Part shown: in pieces, positions 40,107 through 48,969 of the stretch
Layout of the letters: each line of letters starts with the position of its first letter
Numbering within the stretch: position 1 is the first letter of the stretch
Assembly (NCBI RefSeq): GCF_006783905.1
Contig: NZ_VFPE01000005.1
Location: forward strand, 124,001 to 188,000
DNA from: Microbacterium kyungheense
GTDB taxonomy: Bacteria > Actinomycetota > Actinomycetes > Actinomycetales > Microbacteriaceae
Direction of reading: 5' to 3'
DNA length: 64,000 nt
Notes under the pieces: model-generated
What the model was told of the DNA's origin: nothing
The model's input: the letters and a program-made list of their open reading frames with translations, nothing else
Databases searched by the model: none
Translations under genes and position numbers: made by a program

Positions 40107-42236
40107 ATGCCCGACGGCCAGTCGCTGGAGTTCTCAGGTGTCACCAAGCGCTTCGGCGCGGTCACCGCCGTATCGGACCTGTCCGCACGCGTCGAGCCCG
40201 GCCGCGTGACCGGATTCCTCGGTCCGAACGGCGCGGGCAAGACGACGACCCTGCGGATCCTCCTCGGCCTGGTGCGCGCGACGAGCGGCCACGCGACGAT
40301 CGGCGGCCGGCGCTACGCCGAGCTCGGCAAGCCCCTGCAGACGGTCGGCGCCGTGCTCGAGGCATCCAGCTTCCATCCGGGCCGCACCGGGGCTGCACAC
40401 CTGACGATCTACGCGCAGGCGGCGGGGATCCCGCGGGGCCGCGTGGACGAGGTGCTCGGCCTCGTCGGACTCGGGGATGCCGGCGGCCGCAAGGTGGGCG
40501 GATACTCGCTGGGCATGCGCCAGCGTCTCGGCCTCGCGTATGCGCTGCTGGGCGACCCCGGCGTGCTCGTGCTGGACGAACCCGCCAACGGCCTGGACCC
40601 CGAAGGCATCCGCTGGATGCGCGGCTTCCTGCGGCAGCTCGCCGCCGAGGGGCGCACGGTGCTCGTCTCGTCGCACCTGCTGGCCGAGGTGCAGCAGACC
40701 GTCGACGCCTTGCTGATCATCTCGCGCGGGCGACTCGTGTTCGAGGGGTCGATCGACGACCTCGCCGATCCGACCGAGTACGCCACGGTCGTCGACGCCC
40801 CCGACCGCGACGCCCTGACCGCCGCGCTGTCGGCCGCGGGCCTGCCGTACGAGGTGCTGCGTTCGGGTCTGACCGTGCGCGGCGCCGACCCCACGGCCGT
40901 CGGTGCGGCCGCGGCCGCTTCGGGGGTCGCTCTGTCGGCGCTGCAGCGGCGCGGCCCGGCGCTCGAGGAGGTCTTCCTCGATCTCGTCAACGGCACGCGC
41001 GTCCACGCCTCTGCGGCGGGGGGTTCGTCGATGGATGCCGCCGCCCCGGGCACCGGGTCCGTCGAGGCCGCATCGCCCGAGCCCGCGGCCGCGCCGACCC
41101 AGGCGGCGCCGGTCGAAGGGGCCGCGGTCGAGGGGGCAGCTGTCGAGGCGGCGCCGGTCGAAGTGGCGCCGGTCGAAGGGGCCGAGGCCGAGGCCGCGCC
41201 GGTCGAGGCCGGGGCCGAGGCCGCGCCCGGCGAGGCCGCGCCGGTCGTGGCCGGGGTCGCACTCGCGGCCGCCGGCGGTATGGCGGCGGGTCGCGAGACC
41301 GACGACGAGGCCCGGGAGGCCGACGAGTCCGCTCTGGCCGCGGCCGAGCTCGACGCCGAAGCCGCGGGAGCCCCCGGAGCCGCGGCCGCCCTCGGCGCAG
41401 CCGCCGGTGCCGCATGGACGGACGAACGGGACCGCGACGCCGACACGTTCGACCCCGCCCCCACCGCCGAAGAGCCGGTGGCCGCCGAGGCTGGCGAGCC
41501 CGCCGCGGAGGAACCGGTCGCCGACCAAGACTCTGCCGCTGACATCCCGCCCGTGACCGAACCCACCGGCGGGCCGGCGGTGACGACGGGTGCCGGCTTC
41601 GCGGTGGCGAGCACCGGTGTGATCGACATCGTCCCGACGGCATCCGAGCCCGAGTCCGATCGCGCACCCCAGTCCGACAGCGCACCGGAGAGCGAGAGCG
41701 AACCCCAGTTCGAGAGTGCACGGGAGCGCGAGGCCGCGGCCGAGGCGCCGCCCGAGGACGCCGACCCCGACGTCGAAGAGATCGGCGTGATCGACGACGA
41801 GCTCTCGACGCCCGAGCCGCCCGACGAGGACGACGACCGGCCGTGGGAGAACTACGTGAAGACCGACGCGGACGTCGAGGCCGACGCGTTCTTCGCCGCC
41901 TTCGACAGCGGCGACGACGAGCCGTCCGGTGTCGATCAGACCGACGACGAAGGCGTTTCGTCTCCCGGCACGGGAGAGTCCGCCGTGCAACGACCGGACG
42001 ACGACCCCCGGCCGTTGAGCGAGCGAGGAACGAGCGAGACGAAACGCCCCGACGACACGGACGACCCCGGCCCCCGCGATCCAGCGGCCGAATACACCTC
42101 CGCCGCAGCGGGCGAGCCCGACGAGGGTCGGGCGGCAGCGGCACCGCGGGAGTCCGCAGACGCCGAGGACGCGCAGGTCGCGGCATCCGCCCCCTCCCCT
42201 GACGACGAGACCGAGCACGAAGGGGGCGAGCGATGA
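40107..42236 (+). CDS. ABC-2 type transporter ATP-binding protein with ~400-residue acidic low-complexity tail
   Basis: 709 residues. The first 310 form a standard DrrA/CcmA-type ATPase: Walker A GPNGAGKTT (about 41), signature YSLGMRQRLG, Walker B VLVLDEPANGLD, H-loop SSHLLAEVQ. The rest is unusual: an Ala/Val/Glu-rich repeat region (about 325-390, units like APVEGA), then Asp/Glu/Pro-rich sequence to the end, probably disordered. A palindromic repeat element is inserted in frame at residues 616-647. GAGAGGG precedes the ATG at 40107. The permease start overlaps the stop (ATGA). Confidence 0.92.
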   Translation: MPDGQSLEFSGVTKRFGAVTAVSDLSARVEPGRVTGFLGPNGAGKTTTLRILLGLVRATSGHATIGGRRYAELGKPLQTVGAVLEASSFHPGRTGAAHLTIYAQAAGIPRGRVDEVLGLVGLGDAGGRKVGGYSLGMRQRLGLAYALLGDPGVLVLDEPANGLDPEGIRWMRGFLRQLAAEGRTVLVSSHLLAEVQQTVDALLIISRGRLVFEGSIDDLADPTEYATVVDAPDRDALTAALSAAGLPYEVLRSGLTVRGADPTAVGAAAAASGVALSALQRRGPALEEVFLDLVNGTRVHASAAGGSSMDAAAPGTGSVEAASPEPAAAPTQAAPVEGAAVEGAAVEAAPVEVAPVEGAEAEAAPVEAGAEAAPGEAAPVVAGVALAAAGGMAAGRETDDEAREADESALAAAELDAEAAGAPGAAAALGAAAGAAWTDERDRDADTFDPAPTAEEPVAAEAGEPAAEEPVADQDSAADIPPVTEPTGGPAVTTGAGFAVASTGVIDIVPTASEPESDRAPQSDSAPESESEPQFESAREREAAAEAPPEDADPDVEEIGVIDDELSTPEPPDEDDDRPWENYVKTDADVEADAFFAAFDSGDDEPSGVDQTDDEGVSSPGTGESAVQRPDDDPRPLSERGTSETKRPDDTDDPGPRDPAAEYTSAAAGEPDEGRAAAAPRESADAEDAQVAASAPSPDDETEHEGGER
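41953..42047 (+). repeat. Palindromic element inside a coding sequence, copy 1
   Basis: Arms GCGTTTCGTCT (41953-41963) and AGACGAAACGC (42037-42047) are perfect. The interior contains CGTTGAGCGAGCGAGGA and GCGAGACGAAACGCCCCGAC (overlapping the right arm), which recur in fbiC at 45234-45320. Translated in frame it gives LSERGTSETKRPD within the acidic tail of the ABC protein. Confidence 0.8.
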
Positions 42237-43063
42237 GCCTCACGGCGGCGACCCGCGCCGAGACGACGAAGCTGTTCTCGACGAGCATCTGGTGGATCCT
42301 CGCGATCGTGCTGTTCGCGTACGTCGCGTTCACCGCCGGCGCGCTGGGCTTCGTGTTCTCGATGTCGGCCACCGGCTCGCTGCCGGGTGAGACGTCCGGC
42401 ACCCCGCCGCTGCCCGAAGAGATCCTGCCCGCCACGCTCTACAGCACCGCGACCGCGGTCGGCTATGTGTTCCCGCTGCTCGTGGGCACGCTGATGGTGA
42501 CAGCGGAGTTCCGGCACAAGACGCTCACGCCGACGTTCCTGGCGACCCCGCGTCGCGGACGCGTGCTGGTGGCGAAGCTCGCCGTCGGCGTCCTGCTCGG
42601 TGCGCTGCTCGGGGTGGTGGGCGTCCTGGCTTCGGTCGGCGTGTCCGCCGCGATCCTCTCGGGATTCGGGCTCGACACGCAGCTCGCGTCGTCCGACACG
42701 TGGGCGATGGTGGGGCGGATGCTGCTCGCCTACGTCCTGTGGGCGCTCATCGGCGTCGGGGTCGGCGCCTTGGTGCGCAACCAGGTGGGCGCGATCGTCG
42801 GCGTACTCGTGTTCACGCAGTTCCTGGAGCCGATCGGCCGGACCGCCGCCGCCTTCGTCGATGGGCTGTCGGACGTCACGCAGTACCTTCCGGGCGCGGC
42901 GAGCGACGCCCTGGTCGGCGCGAGCGTCTATTCGCTGGCAGCGACCGGCTCAGCGTCAGCGGACGCCCTGGAGTGGTGGGCGGGCGGCCTCGTGCTGCTC
43001 GGCTACGCCGTCGTGTTCGTCGTTATCGGGCACCTCGTGAGCTGGCGCCGCGACGTCAGCTGA
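42233..43063 (+). CDS. ABC-2 type transporter permease
   Basis: 276 residues with about six membrane helices (WWILAIVLFAYVAFTAGAL, VGYVFPLLVGTLMV, LLGALLGVVGVLASVGV, LLAYVLWALIGVGVGALV, AVVFVVIGHLVSW). TAEFRHKTLTPTFLATPRR after helix 2 is the typical cytoplasmic loop of ABC-2 permeases that contacts the ATPase. It forms the transporter with the upstream ATPase through a 4-bp overlap. The substrate is unknown. The 351-bp spacer after it is filled by an inverted pair of tandem arrays. Confidence 0.93.
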   Translation: MSLTAATRAETTKLFSTSIWWILAIVLFAYVAFTAGALGFVFSMSATGSLPGETSGTPPLPEEILPATLYSTATAVGYVFPLLVGTLMVTAEFRHKTLTPTFLATPRRGRVLVAKLAVGVLLGALLGVVGVLASVGVSAAILSGFGLDTQLASSDTWAMVGRMLLAYVLWALIGVGVGALVRNQVGAIVGVLVFTQFLEPIGRTAAAFVDGLSDVTQYLPGAASDALVGASVYSLAATGSASADALEWWAGGLVLLGYAVVFVVIGHLVSWRRDVS

Positions 43064-43090
43064 CTCCCCGGCCTCGTCGGTCCGGCGGCC

Positions 43091-43370
43091 CTCCCCGCGC
43101 CGACCATGCCCACCCGACGCCGACCATGCCCTCCCGACGTCGACCATGCCCACCCGACGCCGACCATGCCCGCGTCATCGCCGACCATGCCCTCCCCGCG
43201 CCGACCATGCCCGCGCGTTGCCCGGGCATGGTCGCGCCCGAAGTGGCATGGTCGCGCCCGAAGTGGCATGGTCGCGCACACCCGGGGCATGCTCGCGCGC
43301 AACAGGGCATGCTCGCGCCCGAAGTGGCATGGTCGCGCACACCCGGGGCATGCTCGCGCGCAACAGGGCG
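43091..43370. repeat. Inverted pair of 20-bp tandem arrays between convergent genes
   Basis: Left half: about six 20-21-bp units ending CGACCATGCC (about 43091-43210). Right half: about seven 20-21-bp units beginning GGCATGGTCGCG or GGCATGCTCGCG (about 43224-43370). CGACCATGCC and GGCATGGTCG are reverse complements, so the whole locus is a ~280-bp interrupted palindrome with two-helical-turn periodicity. It occupies nearly the entire 43064-43414 gap between the permease gene and the oppositely oriented 43415 gene; no coding sequence is supported there. Confidence 0.9.
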
Positions 43371-43414
43371 CGGCCCAGGGGGAGCGGGACGCGGGACGCG
43401 GTGAGGGCGCGGGA

Positions 43415-43879
43415 TCAGACAGCGGGGGCGGCCGCGGGAGCCTTGCGCTTGCGCGGCTTCTTCTCGGGCACCGCGGGTGTGCTTCCGGTCTCGGCGGCGA
43501 TCTCGACGACGTCGACGGGCTCCTCTGCGACCTCGACGCGCAGCGCCTGCACGAGGGCGAGGCCGTGCCGCGTGGTGAGGATCACCCGCTGGAACTCCGC
43601 GTGACCGTCCAGGTCGATGACGACGCTCGGGCGGTGCCGGCGGATGACCGCGAAGTCCTCGCCGCCGGCGGAGCGCCACGTGCCCATCGCGATGACGCCG
43701 CGCACGTGCGTACCGGGGCTCGGGATGCCGCGCAGCCACGTCCACGCGTCGTCGGTGAGCTGCACCTTGGTGATCGTCGAGCGATCGACGACGACATTCC
43801 CCTTGCGGAATGAGAGGGCGCGCTCCGACACCGACAGCACGACTTCGAGCTGCGTCGAGTCGAGCAGCAGAGTCACCAT
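43415..43879 (-). CDS. Small conserved-looking protein of unknown function
   Basis: 154 residues. The first about 115 are mostly beta-strand-like (LEVVLSVSERALSFRKGNVVV, ITKVQLTDDAWTWLRG, VIDLDGHAEFQRVILTT), reminiscent of PH-like domains, and the last 25 are Lys/Arg/Pro/Ala-rich. No signal peptide or membrane helix. I do not recognise a named family with certainty. The ATG at 43879 is the only good start. It is divergent from fbiC with about 100 bp between starts, and convergent with the ABC-2 operon across the repeat arrays. Confidence 0.78.
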   Translation of the reverse strand: MVTLLLDSTQLEVVLSVSERALSFRKGNVVVDRSTITKVQLTDDAWTWLRGIPSPGTHVRGVIAMGTWRSAGGEDFAVIRRHRPSVVIDLDGHAEFQRVILTTRHGLALVQALRVEVAEEPVDVVEIAAETGSTPAVPEKKPRKRKAPAAAPAV

Positions 43880-43982
43880 GTGCCTAGTCTGCCAGCGCCA
43901 TCGGTTCGATCAGGGCTGATTTGCTTACGGGAGGGCAACGATCCCGGGCCCCGACCCCCGGACTCGGTGCAAGACTGGATCA

Positions 43983-46460
43983 GTGACCGTCGCGTCCCCC
44001 ATCGTCGTCTCCCCGTCGGCCGCCGAGGTCGACCACGTGCTCGAGCGCGCCGCCGCGGGCGCTCGGCTCGATGCCTCTGATGCCGAGACGCTGCTCGGCG
44101 CGACGGGCGAGCGCCTCGAACGTCTGCTCGCGCTGGCCGCTCGGATGCGGGATGCCGGGCTCGAGGCAGCCGGTCGTCCCGGCGTGATCACGTACTCGCG
44201 CAAGGTGTTCGTGCCGCTCACGACGCTGTGCCGCGACCGCTGCCACTACTGCGTGTTCGTCGACACCCCGGGGCAGCTGCTCAAGAAGCACAAGCCGGCG
44301 TACATGTCGCCCGAGCAGGTGCTCGCGGTCGTGCGGCAGGGTCAGGCGCTCGGCTGCAAGGAGGTGCTGCTGACCCTCGGCGACCGGCCCGAGGAACGGT
44401 GGCCGGAAGCTCGCGCCTGGCTCGACGAGCACGGGTTCGCATCGACGATCGAGTACGTGGCGCACGTCGCCCGCCTGGTCACGGCCGAGACCGGGCTGCT
44501 CGCACACGCCAACCCGGGGGTGATGTCGGCCGACGAGCTCGCCGCGCTGCGCCCCGTGGCCCCGTCGATGGGCATGATGCTCGAGACCACGTCGCGGCGG
44601 CTGTACGAGGAGCCGGGCCAGGTGCACTTCGGCTCGCCCGACAAAGACCCGGAGGTGCGCCTCGCCGTGATCGAGGATGCCGGGCGCCGGCGCATCCCGT
44701 TCACGACCGGCATCCTCGTCGGCATCGGAGAGACCGTGCGCGACCGCGCCGAGTCGCTCGTCGCGATCCGCGAGGCGCACGAGCGGCACGTCGTCGACGG
44801 TCAGGGCCATGTGCAGGAGGTCATCGTCCAGAACTTCCGTGCCAAGCCGAGGACGGCGATGCAGGGTGCGCCCGACGCGGAGCTGCTCGAGTACGTGGCG
44901 GCTGTCGCGGTGGCACGGCTCGTGATGGGCCCGCGGATGCGGATCCAGGTGCCGCCGAACCTGTCGGATCCCGCCGAGTTCGAACTGCTCTTGCGTGCCG
45001 GCGCCGACGACTGGGGCGGCGTCTCGCCGCTCACCGCCGACCATGTCAACCCCGAGCGCCCCTGGCCGCACTTGTCGGACCTGGCCCGCATGACCGCCGA
45101 CCTGGGCTTCGAGCTGCGCGAGCGCCTGACGGCCCAGCCCGAGTTCGTGCAGGGCGCCGAGACGTGGATCGACCCCGCGCTGCGAGCGGCGGTGGCGGCG
45201 CTCGCCGACCCGGCGACGGGGCTTGCAGCGACCCCTCGCTCGTTGAGCGAGCGAGGACGCTTCGCCTCGTCGCTGGCGCTCCTCGCTCAGCGACCGACTC
45301 GCGAGACGAAACGCCCCGACCGCACGGAAGACCTCGACCCGAGGCCGATCGACGACGCAGGCGTCTCCCCTGCGGACGCCGGAGCGCCCTCCGCGGGGCG
45401 ACCGGGGCTCGGCGATGTCCGCCGGCTCGCCGAGACCGCCGCGGCCGACCCCCTGGCGCTCGACGACGCCGAGTGGACAGCCCTCCTAGGGGCGACCGGC
45501 GACGACCTCGACGTGCTCGCCGCGACGGCCGACGACGTGCGCCGGTACACCGTCGGCGAGGCGGTCACACTCGTCGTGAACCGCAACCTCACGTCGTCGG
45601 GCCTCGGCACGGTCTTCGCCCTCGACGACGTCCCCGCCATCGCGGCCGACGCGTGGGACCTCGGTGCGACCGAGATCTGCGTCCAGGGGATGCTGCCCCC
45701 CGAGGCGGATCCGGCCGGGTACGTCGAGATCGCCCGTGCCGTGAAGACCGGGGCACCCGGCATCCATCTCCACGCCTATCGCCCGCAGGACGTGTGGGAT
45801 CTCGCCGACCGCGGCGCGATGGGGCTCGACGGCGCGCTCGCGGCGCTGCGCGACGCCGGCGTCGACACCGTGCCGGGCACCGGCGTCAAGGTGCTGAGCG
45901 AGCGCGTGCGCGCGCTGGTCGCGCCCGGCGATCTGGAGATCGACCGCTGGGTCGAAGCGATCACGGCGGTACACCGCGCGGGCCTCCGGTCGACGAGCGT
46001 CCTGTTCTACGGCCATGTCGAGACCGCCGCCGAGCGCATCGCGCACCTGCGGCAGCTGCGTGAGCTCCAGTCCGCTTCGGCGAGGGCGGCGACGGGCGGC
46101 GGGTTCAGCGAGTTCGTGCCGATCCCGCTCCCCGGTCCCGCGGGCGGGGTGCCGCTCGTGCCCGGCCGAGTGCCGCTCGACGAGCACCGGGCGATGGTCG
46201 CGGTGTCGCGGCTGCTGCTGTCGGGGAGCATCCCGCACGTGCAGATCCCGTGGACGCGCGTAGGCCGCGAAGCCTCGGTCGCGCTGCTGCAGTCCGGCGG
46301 CGACGACCTCGGGGGGACCCTCCTCGACGGCCGCGTGAAGCCCGAGGCGGGGATCGAGTTCGGTCAGGAGCTGCCGGCGGCTGACGCCTCTGCGATGGTG
46401 GCCCGCCTGTTCCGTCCCTTCCGGCTGCGGACCACGACCTACGGGCAGGTGCCCGGATGA
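43983..46460 (+). CDS. fbiC: FbiC-type fused CofG-CofH protein with radical-SAM cluster motif missing from the CofH half
   Basis: 825 residues. FbiC makes the deazaflavin FO: CofH joins tyrosine to a ribityl-uracil and CofG closes the ring. The CofG half (about 60-400) is intact, with CRDRCHYC (Cys83, Cys87, Cys90). The CofH half (about 490-820) keeps fold landmarks (VNRNL, GATEICVQGM, HLHAYRPQDVW, FSEFVPIPLP, GGDDLGGTL). After NRN at 533-535, however, it reads LTSSGLGTVFALDDV where FbiC proteins carry CxxxCxxC and a following loop, and the only nearby Cys is Cys566. The half cannot bind a classical 4Fe-4S cluster. Residues 418-446 (interdomain linker) are encoded by a palindromic repeat. GTG start; the operon continues with overlapping genes. 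Confidence 0.9.
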   Translation: MTVASPIVVSPSAAEVDHVLERAAAGARLDASDAETLLGATGERLERLLALAARMRDAGLEAAGRPGVITYSRKVFVPLTTLCRDRCHYCVFVDTPGQLLKKHKPAYMSPEQVLAVVRQGQALGCKEVLLTLGDRPEERWPEARAWLDEHGFASTIEYVAHVARLVTAETGLLAHANPGVMSADELAALRPVAPSMGMMLETTSRRLYEEPGQVHFGSPDKDPEVRLAVIEDAGRRRIPFTTGILVGIGETVRDRAESLVAIREAHERHVVDGQGHVQEVIVQNFRAKPRTAMQGAPDAELLEYVAAVAVARLVMGPRMRIQVPPNLSDPAEFELLLRAGADDWGGVSPLTADHVNPERPWPHLSDLARMTADLGFELRERLTAQPEFVQGAETWIDPALRAAVAALADPATGLAATPRSLSERGRFASSLALLAQRPTRETKRPDRTEDLDPRPIDDAGVSPADAGAPSAGRPGLGDVRRLAETAAADPLALDDAEWTALLGATGDDLDVLAATADDVRRYTVGEAVTLVVNRNLTSSGLGTVFALDDVPAIAADAWDLGATEICVQGMLPPEADPAGYVEIARAVKTGAPGIHLHAYRPQDVWDLADRGAMGLDGALAALRDAGVDTVPGTGVKVLSERVRALVAPGDLEIDRWVEAITAVHRAGLRSTSVLFYGHVETAAERIAHLRQLRELQSASARAATGGGFSEFVPIPLPGPAGGVPLVPGRVPLDEHRAMVAVSRLLLSGSIPHVQIPWTRVGREASVALLQSGGDDLGGTLLDGRVKPEAGIEFGQELPAADASAMVARLFRPFRLRTTTYGQVPG
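45234..45320 (+). repeat. Palindromic element inside a coding sequence, copy 2 (fbiC linker)
   Basis: The left end is a perfect 9-bp hairpin, CCTCGCTCG/CGAGCGAGG with loop TTGAG (45234-45256). CGTTGAGCGAGCGAGGA and GCGAGACGAAACGCCCCGAC are identical to copy 1, separated here by a longer insert. In frame it reads LSERG, then about 16 residues, then RETKRPD, exactly in the CofG-CofH linker. Confidence 0.8.
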
Positions 46461-47959
46461 CGCGTGTCGAGGTCGCCGTCGTCGGAGCCGGGTTCGCGGG
46501 CATCGGCATGGCGATGGCGCTGCGTCGCGCCGGCATCGAGGATTTCGTCGTCCTCGAGCGGGCGGCCTCGGTCGGCGGCACGTGGCGCGACAACACCTAC
46601 CCCGGGATCGCGTGCGACGTGCCTTCGCACCTGTACGGCTTCGCCGCGCACCCGAACCCGTCGTGGTCGGGCACCTACGCGCGCGGCGACGAGATCCACG
46701 CCTACCTCGAGCACGTCGTCGACGCCGAGGGCCTGCGCGACCGCGTCCGCCTGCGGACCGGGATGCAGCGCGCGCGATGGGATGCCGGACGCGAGGTCTG
46801 GCTGATCGACGTGGGCGGCGCCGGGCACGCGCCCGATCTCGTCGTCGCCGACGCCCTGGTGCTGGCGTGCGGACGCCTGACCGAGCCGGCCATCCCCGCG
46901 CTCGAAGGGCTCGAGACCTTCCCGGGGCCGGTGTTCCATTCGGCGCGGTGGGACCATGGCGCCCCGCTCGCCGGCCGGCGCATCGGGGTCGTCGGGACGG
47001 GGGCGAGCGCGATCCAGATCGTGCCTGCGCTCGCGCGCACGGCGGCGCACGTGACGCTGTTCCAGCGCACGCCGGCCTGGATCGTGCCGCGCGGCGGGGA
47101 TGCCTATTCCGACGCCGACCGTGCCCGCTTCGCCGCGCATCCCGAAGCCCTTGAGGCGCTACGCGCCGACCTCTACGCCGAGGGCGAGGAGCGTTTCGCG
47201 TCGCGGTCGGGCGACTCCGCCGCCGCGGCGGAGGCCGAGGCGATCGCGCGGGCGCACCTGGAGGCGCAGATCGCCGATCCTGCGCTGCGTGCCCTGCTCA
47301 CCCCGGACTACGCGTTCGGATGCAAGCGCGTGCTGCTGTCGGACGAGTTCTACCCGGCCGTGGCGTCGGAAGACGTGACGCTCGTGCCCGCCGCGGTGGA
47401 CCGCATCGACGGTGCCACGGTCCTGGCCGCCGACGGCTCGCATCACGACCTCGACGCCCTGGTGCTGGCGACCGGCTTCGTCTCGACCCGCCAGCCGTAC
47501 GCGGACCTCGTCGTCGGCGAGCAGGAGCAGACCCTCGCCGAGCACTGGTCGGAGGGGATGACCGCCTTCGCGTCGACCGTCGTGGCGGGATTCCCGAATC
47601 TCTTCGTCCTCAACGGCCCCAACGCCTCGCTCGGCCACTCGTCGTCGGTGCTCATGATCGAGGAGCAGGCCGGGTACGCGGCACGCGTGCTGCAGGCTCG
47701 CGCCGGGCGCGTGCTGCGCGTCGACCCCGACGCCGAGCGCGCCTACACCGACGAGATCGCGCGGGCCGCGGCATCCACTCGCTGGATGACCGGAGGATGC
47801 CGCAACTGGTACGTCGACGACCGCTCGGGTCGCCTCACACTGCTGTGGCCCGGCACGGTCGACGCGTACCGCGCGCGGCTCGCGCGAGCCGACGGCTCGG
47901 AGTTCCTGCCCGACCCGGCCCTCACCCCCGCCCTCACCCTCGATGGGAGAACCGCATGA
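46457..47959 (+). CDS. Flavin-containing monooxygenase, Baeyer-Villiger type
   Basis: 500 residues. The FAD-binding GAGFAG (10-15) and second Rossmann GTGASA (about 178-183) flank the BVMO fingerprint FPGPVFHSARWD (about 155-166). SVGGTWRDNTYPGIACDVPSHLY after the first Rossmann fold (two overlapping conserved parts) is also typical. It would insert oxygen next to a ketone using NAD(P)H and O2; the substrate is unknown. It overlaps fbiC (ATGA) and the fgd gene (ATGA), so it is translationally embedded in the F420 operon, which is unusual for a BVMO. Confidence 0.9.
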   Translation: MTRVEVAVVGAGFAGIGMAMALRRAGIEDFVVLERAASVGGTWRDNTYPGIACDVPSHLYGFAAHPNPSWSGTYARGDEIHAYLEHVVDAEGLRDRVRLRTGMQRARWDAGREVWLIDVGGAGHAPDLVVADALVLACGRLTEPAIPALEGLETFPGPVFHSARWDHGAPLAGRRIGVVGTGASAIQIVPALARTAAHVTLFQRTPAWIVPRGGDAYSDADRARFAAHPEALEALRADLYAEGEERFASRSGDSAAAAEAEAIARAHLEAQIADPALRALLTPDYAFGCKRVLLSDEFYPAVASEDVTLVPAAVDRIDGATVLAADGSHHDLDALVLATGFVSTRQPYADLVVGEQEQTLAEHWSEGMTAFASTVVAGFPNLFVLNGPNASLGHSSSVLMIEEQAGYAARVLQARAGRVLRVDPDAERAYTDEIARAAASTRWMTGGCRNWYVDDRSGRLTLLWPGTVDAYRARLARADGSEFLPDPALTPALTLDGRTA

Positions 47960-48969
47960 CCATCCCGCTGCGCTTCGGCTACAAGGCCTCCGCCGAGCAG
48001 TTCGGCCCGGGCGAGCTGCTCGACTACGCCGTGCAGGCCGAGGAGGCCGGGTTCGACTCGGTCTTCATCTCGGACCACCTGCAGCCGTGGCTGCACGACG
48101 GCGGCCACGCGCCGGCATCCATCCCCTGGCTCGGCGCCCTCGGCGCCCGCACGTCGCGCGTGCTGATCGGCACGTCCGTGCTGACGCCGACGTTCCGCTA
48201 CAACCCGACCGTGGTGGCGCAGGACTTCGCGACGCTCGGCGTGCTGTACCCCGGGCGCGTGATCCTGGGCGTCGGCACCGGTGAGGCGCTCAACGAGGCG
48301 AACCTCGGCATCGCGTGGCCCGACCCGCCCGAGCGCTTCCAGCGACTCAAAGAGGCGATCGGGCTCATCCGCCGGCTGTGGTCCGAGGACCGCGTGACCT
48401 TCGACGGCACCTTCTATCACGCGCACAATGTCACGATCTACGACAAGCTGCCCCAGCCCGTCCCGATCTACATCGGCGCCGCGGGCCCGGCGGCCACGCG
48501 CCTGGCCGGACGCATCGCCGACGGCTTCATCACGACGTCCGGCAAGAAGCGCGAGCTCTACACCGACACCCTGCTGCCCGCGCTGCACGAGGGCCTGGAG
48601 AAGGCGGGACGGCCCGCCGACGCCATCGACACGCTCATCGAGGTGAAGGTGTCGCTGGCGCCCACGCTCGACGAGGCGCGCGAGAAGACCCGGTTCTGGG
48701 CGCCGCTGGCGCTCACACCGGAGGAGAAGATGGGCGTCGACGACCCCATCGAGATGCAGCGCCTGGGCGAGCAGCTGCCGATCGAGCGGACCGCCTCGCG
48801 ATTCATCGTGTCGGACGACCCCGACGAGCACGTCGAGCGCATCGGCTGGTACATCGGCCTGGGCTTCCGTCATCTGGTGTTCCACGACCCGGGTCACGAC
48901 CAGGGGGCGTTCCTGCGGATGTACGGCGAAGAGATCCTGCCGCGCCTGCGCGCGAAGTACGGCGAGTGA
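47956..48969 (+). CDS. fgd: F420-dependent glucose-6-phosphate dehydrogenase (LLM class)
   Basis: 337 residues, nearly colinear with mycobacterial Fgd1. Active-site residues are present: Glu14 (YKASAEQF), His41 and Trp45 (SDHLQPW), Glu110 (GTGEALNE), and the phosphate-site Lys/Arg region SGKKRELYT, EEKMGVDDP and TASRFIVS. It oxidises glucose 6-phosphate with reduction of F420, giving the cell reduced F420. Its presence next to fbiC and cofC indicates that the host makes and uses F420. Both ends overlap neighbouring genes by 4 bp. Confidence 0.96.
   Translation: MTIPLRFGYKASAEQFGPGELLDYAVQAEEAGFDSVFISDHLQPWLHDGGHAPASIPWLGALGARTSRVLIGTSVLTPTFRYNPTVVAQDFATLGVLYPGRVILGVGTGEALNEANLGIAWPDPPERFQRLKEAIGLIRRLWSEDRVTFDGTFYHAHNVTIYDKLPQPVPIYIGAAGPAATRLAGRIADGFITTSGKKRELYTDTLLPALHEGLEKAGRPADAIDTLIEVKVSLAPTLDEAREKTRFWAPLALTPEEKMGVDDPIEMQRLGEQLPIERTASRFIVSDDPDEHVERIGWYIGLGFRHLVFHDPGHDQGAFLRMYGEEILPRLRAKYGE

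Noticed and set aside
43064..43414. Small protein genes inside the inverted arrays
   Set aside because: Frames start at the ATG within the GACCATGCC repeat unit itself and encode repeats; no ribosome-binding sites or non-repeat sequence.
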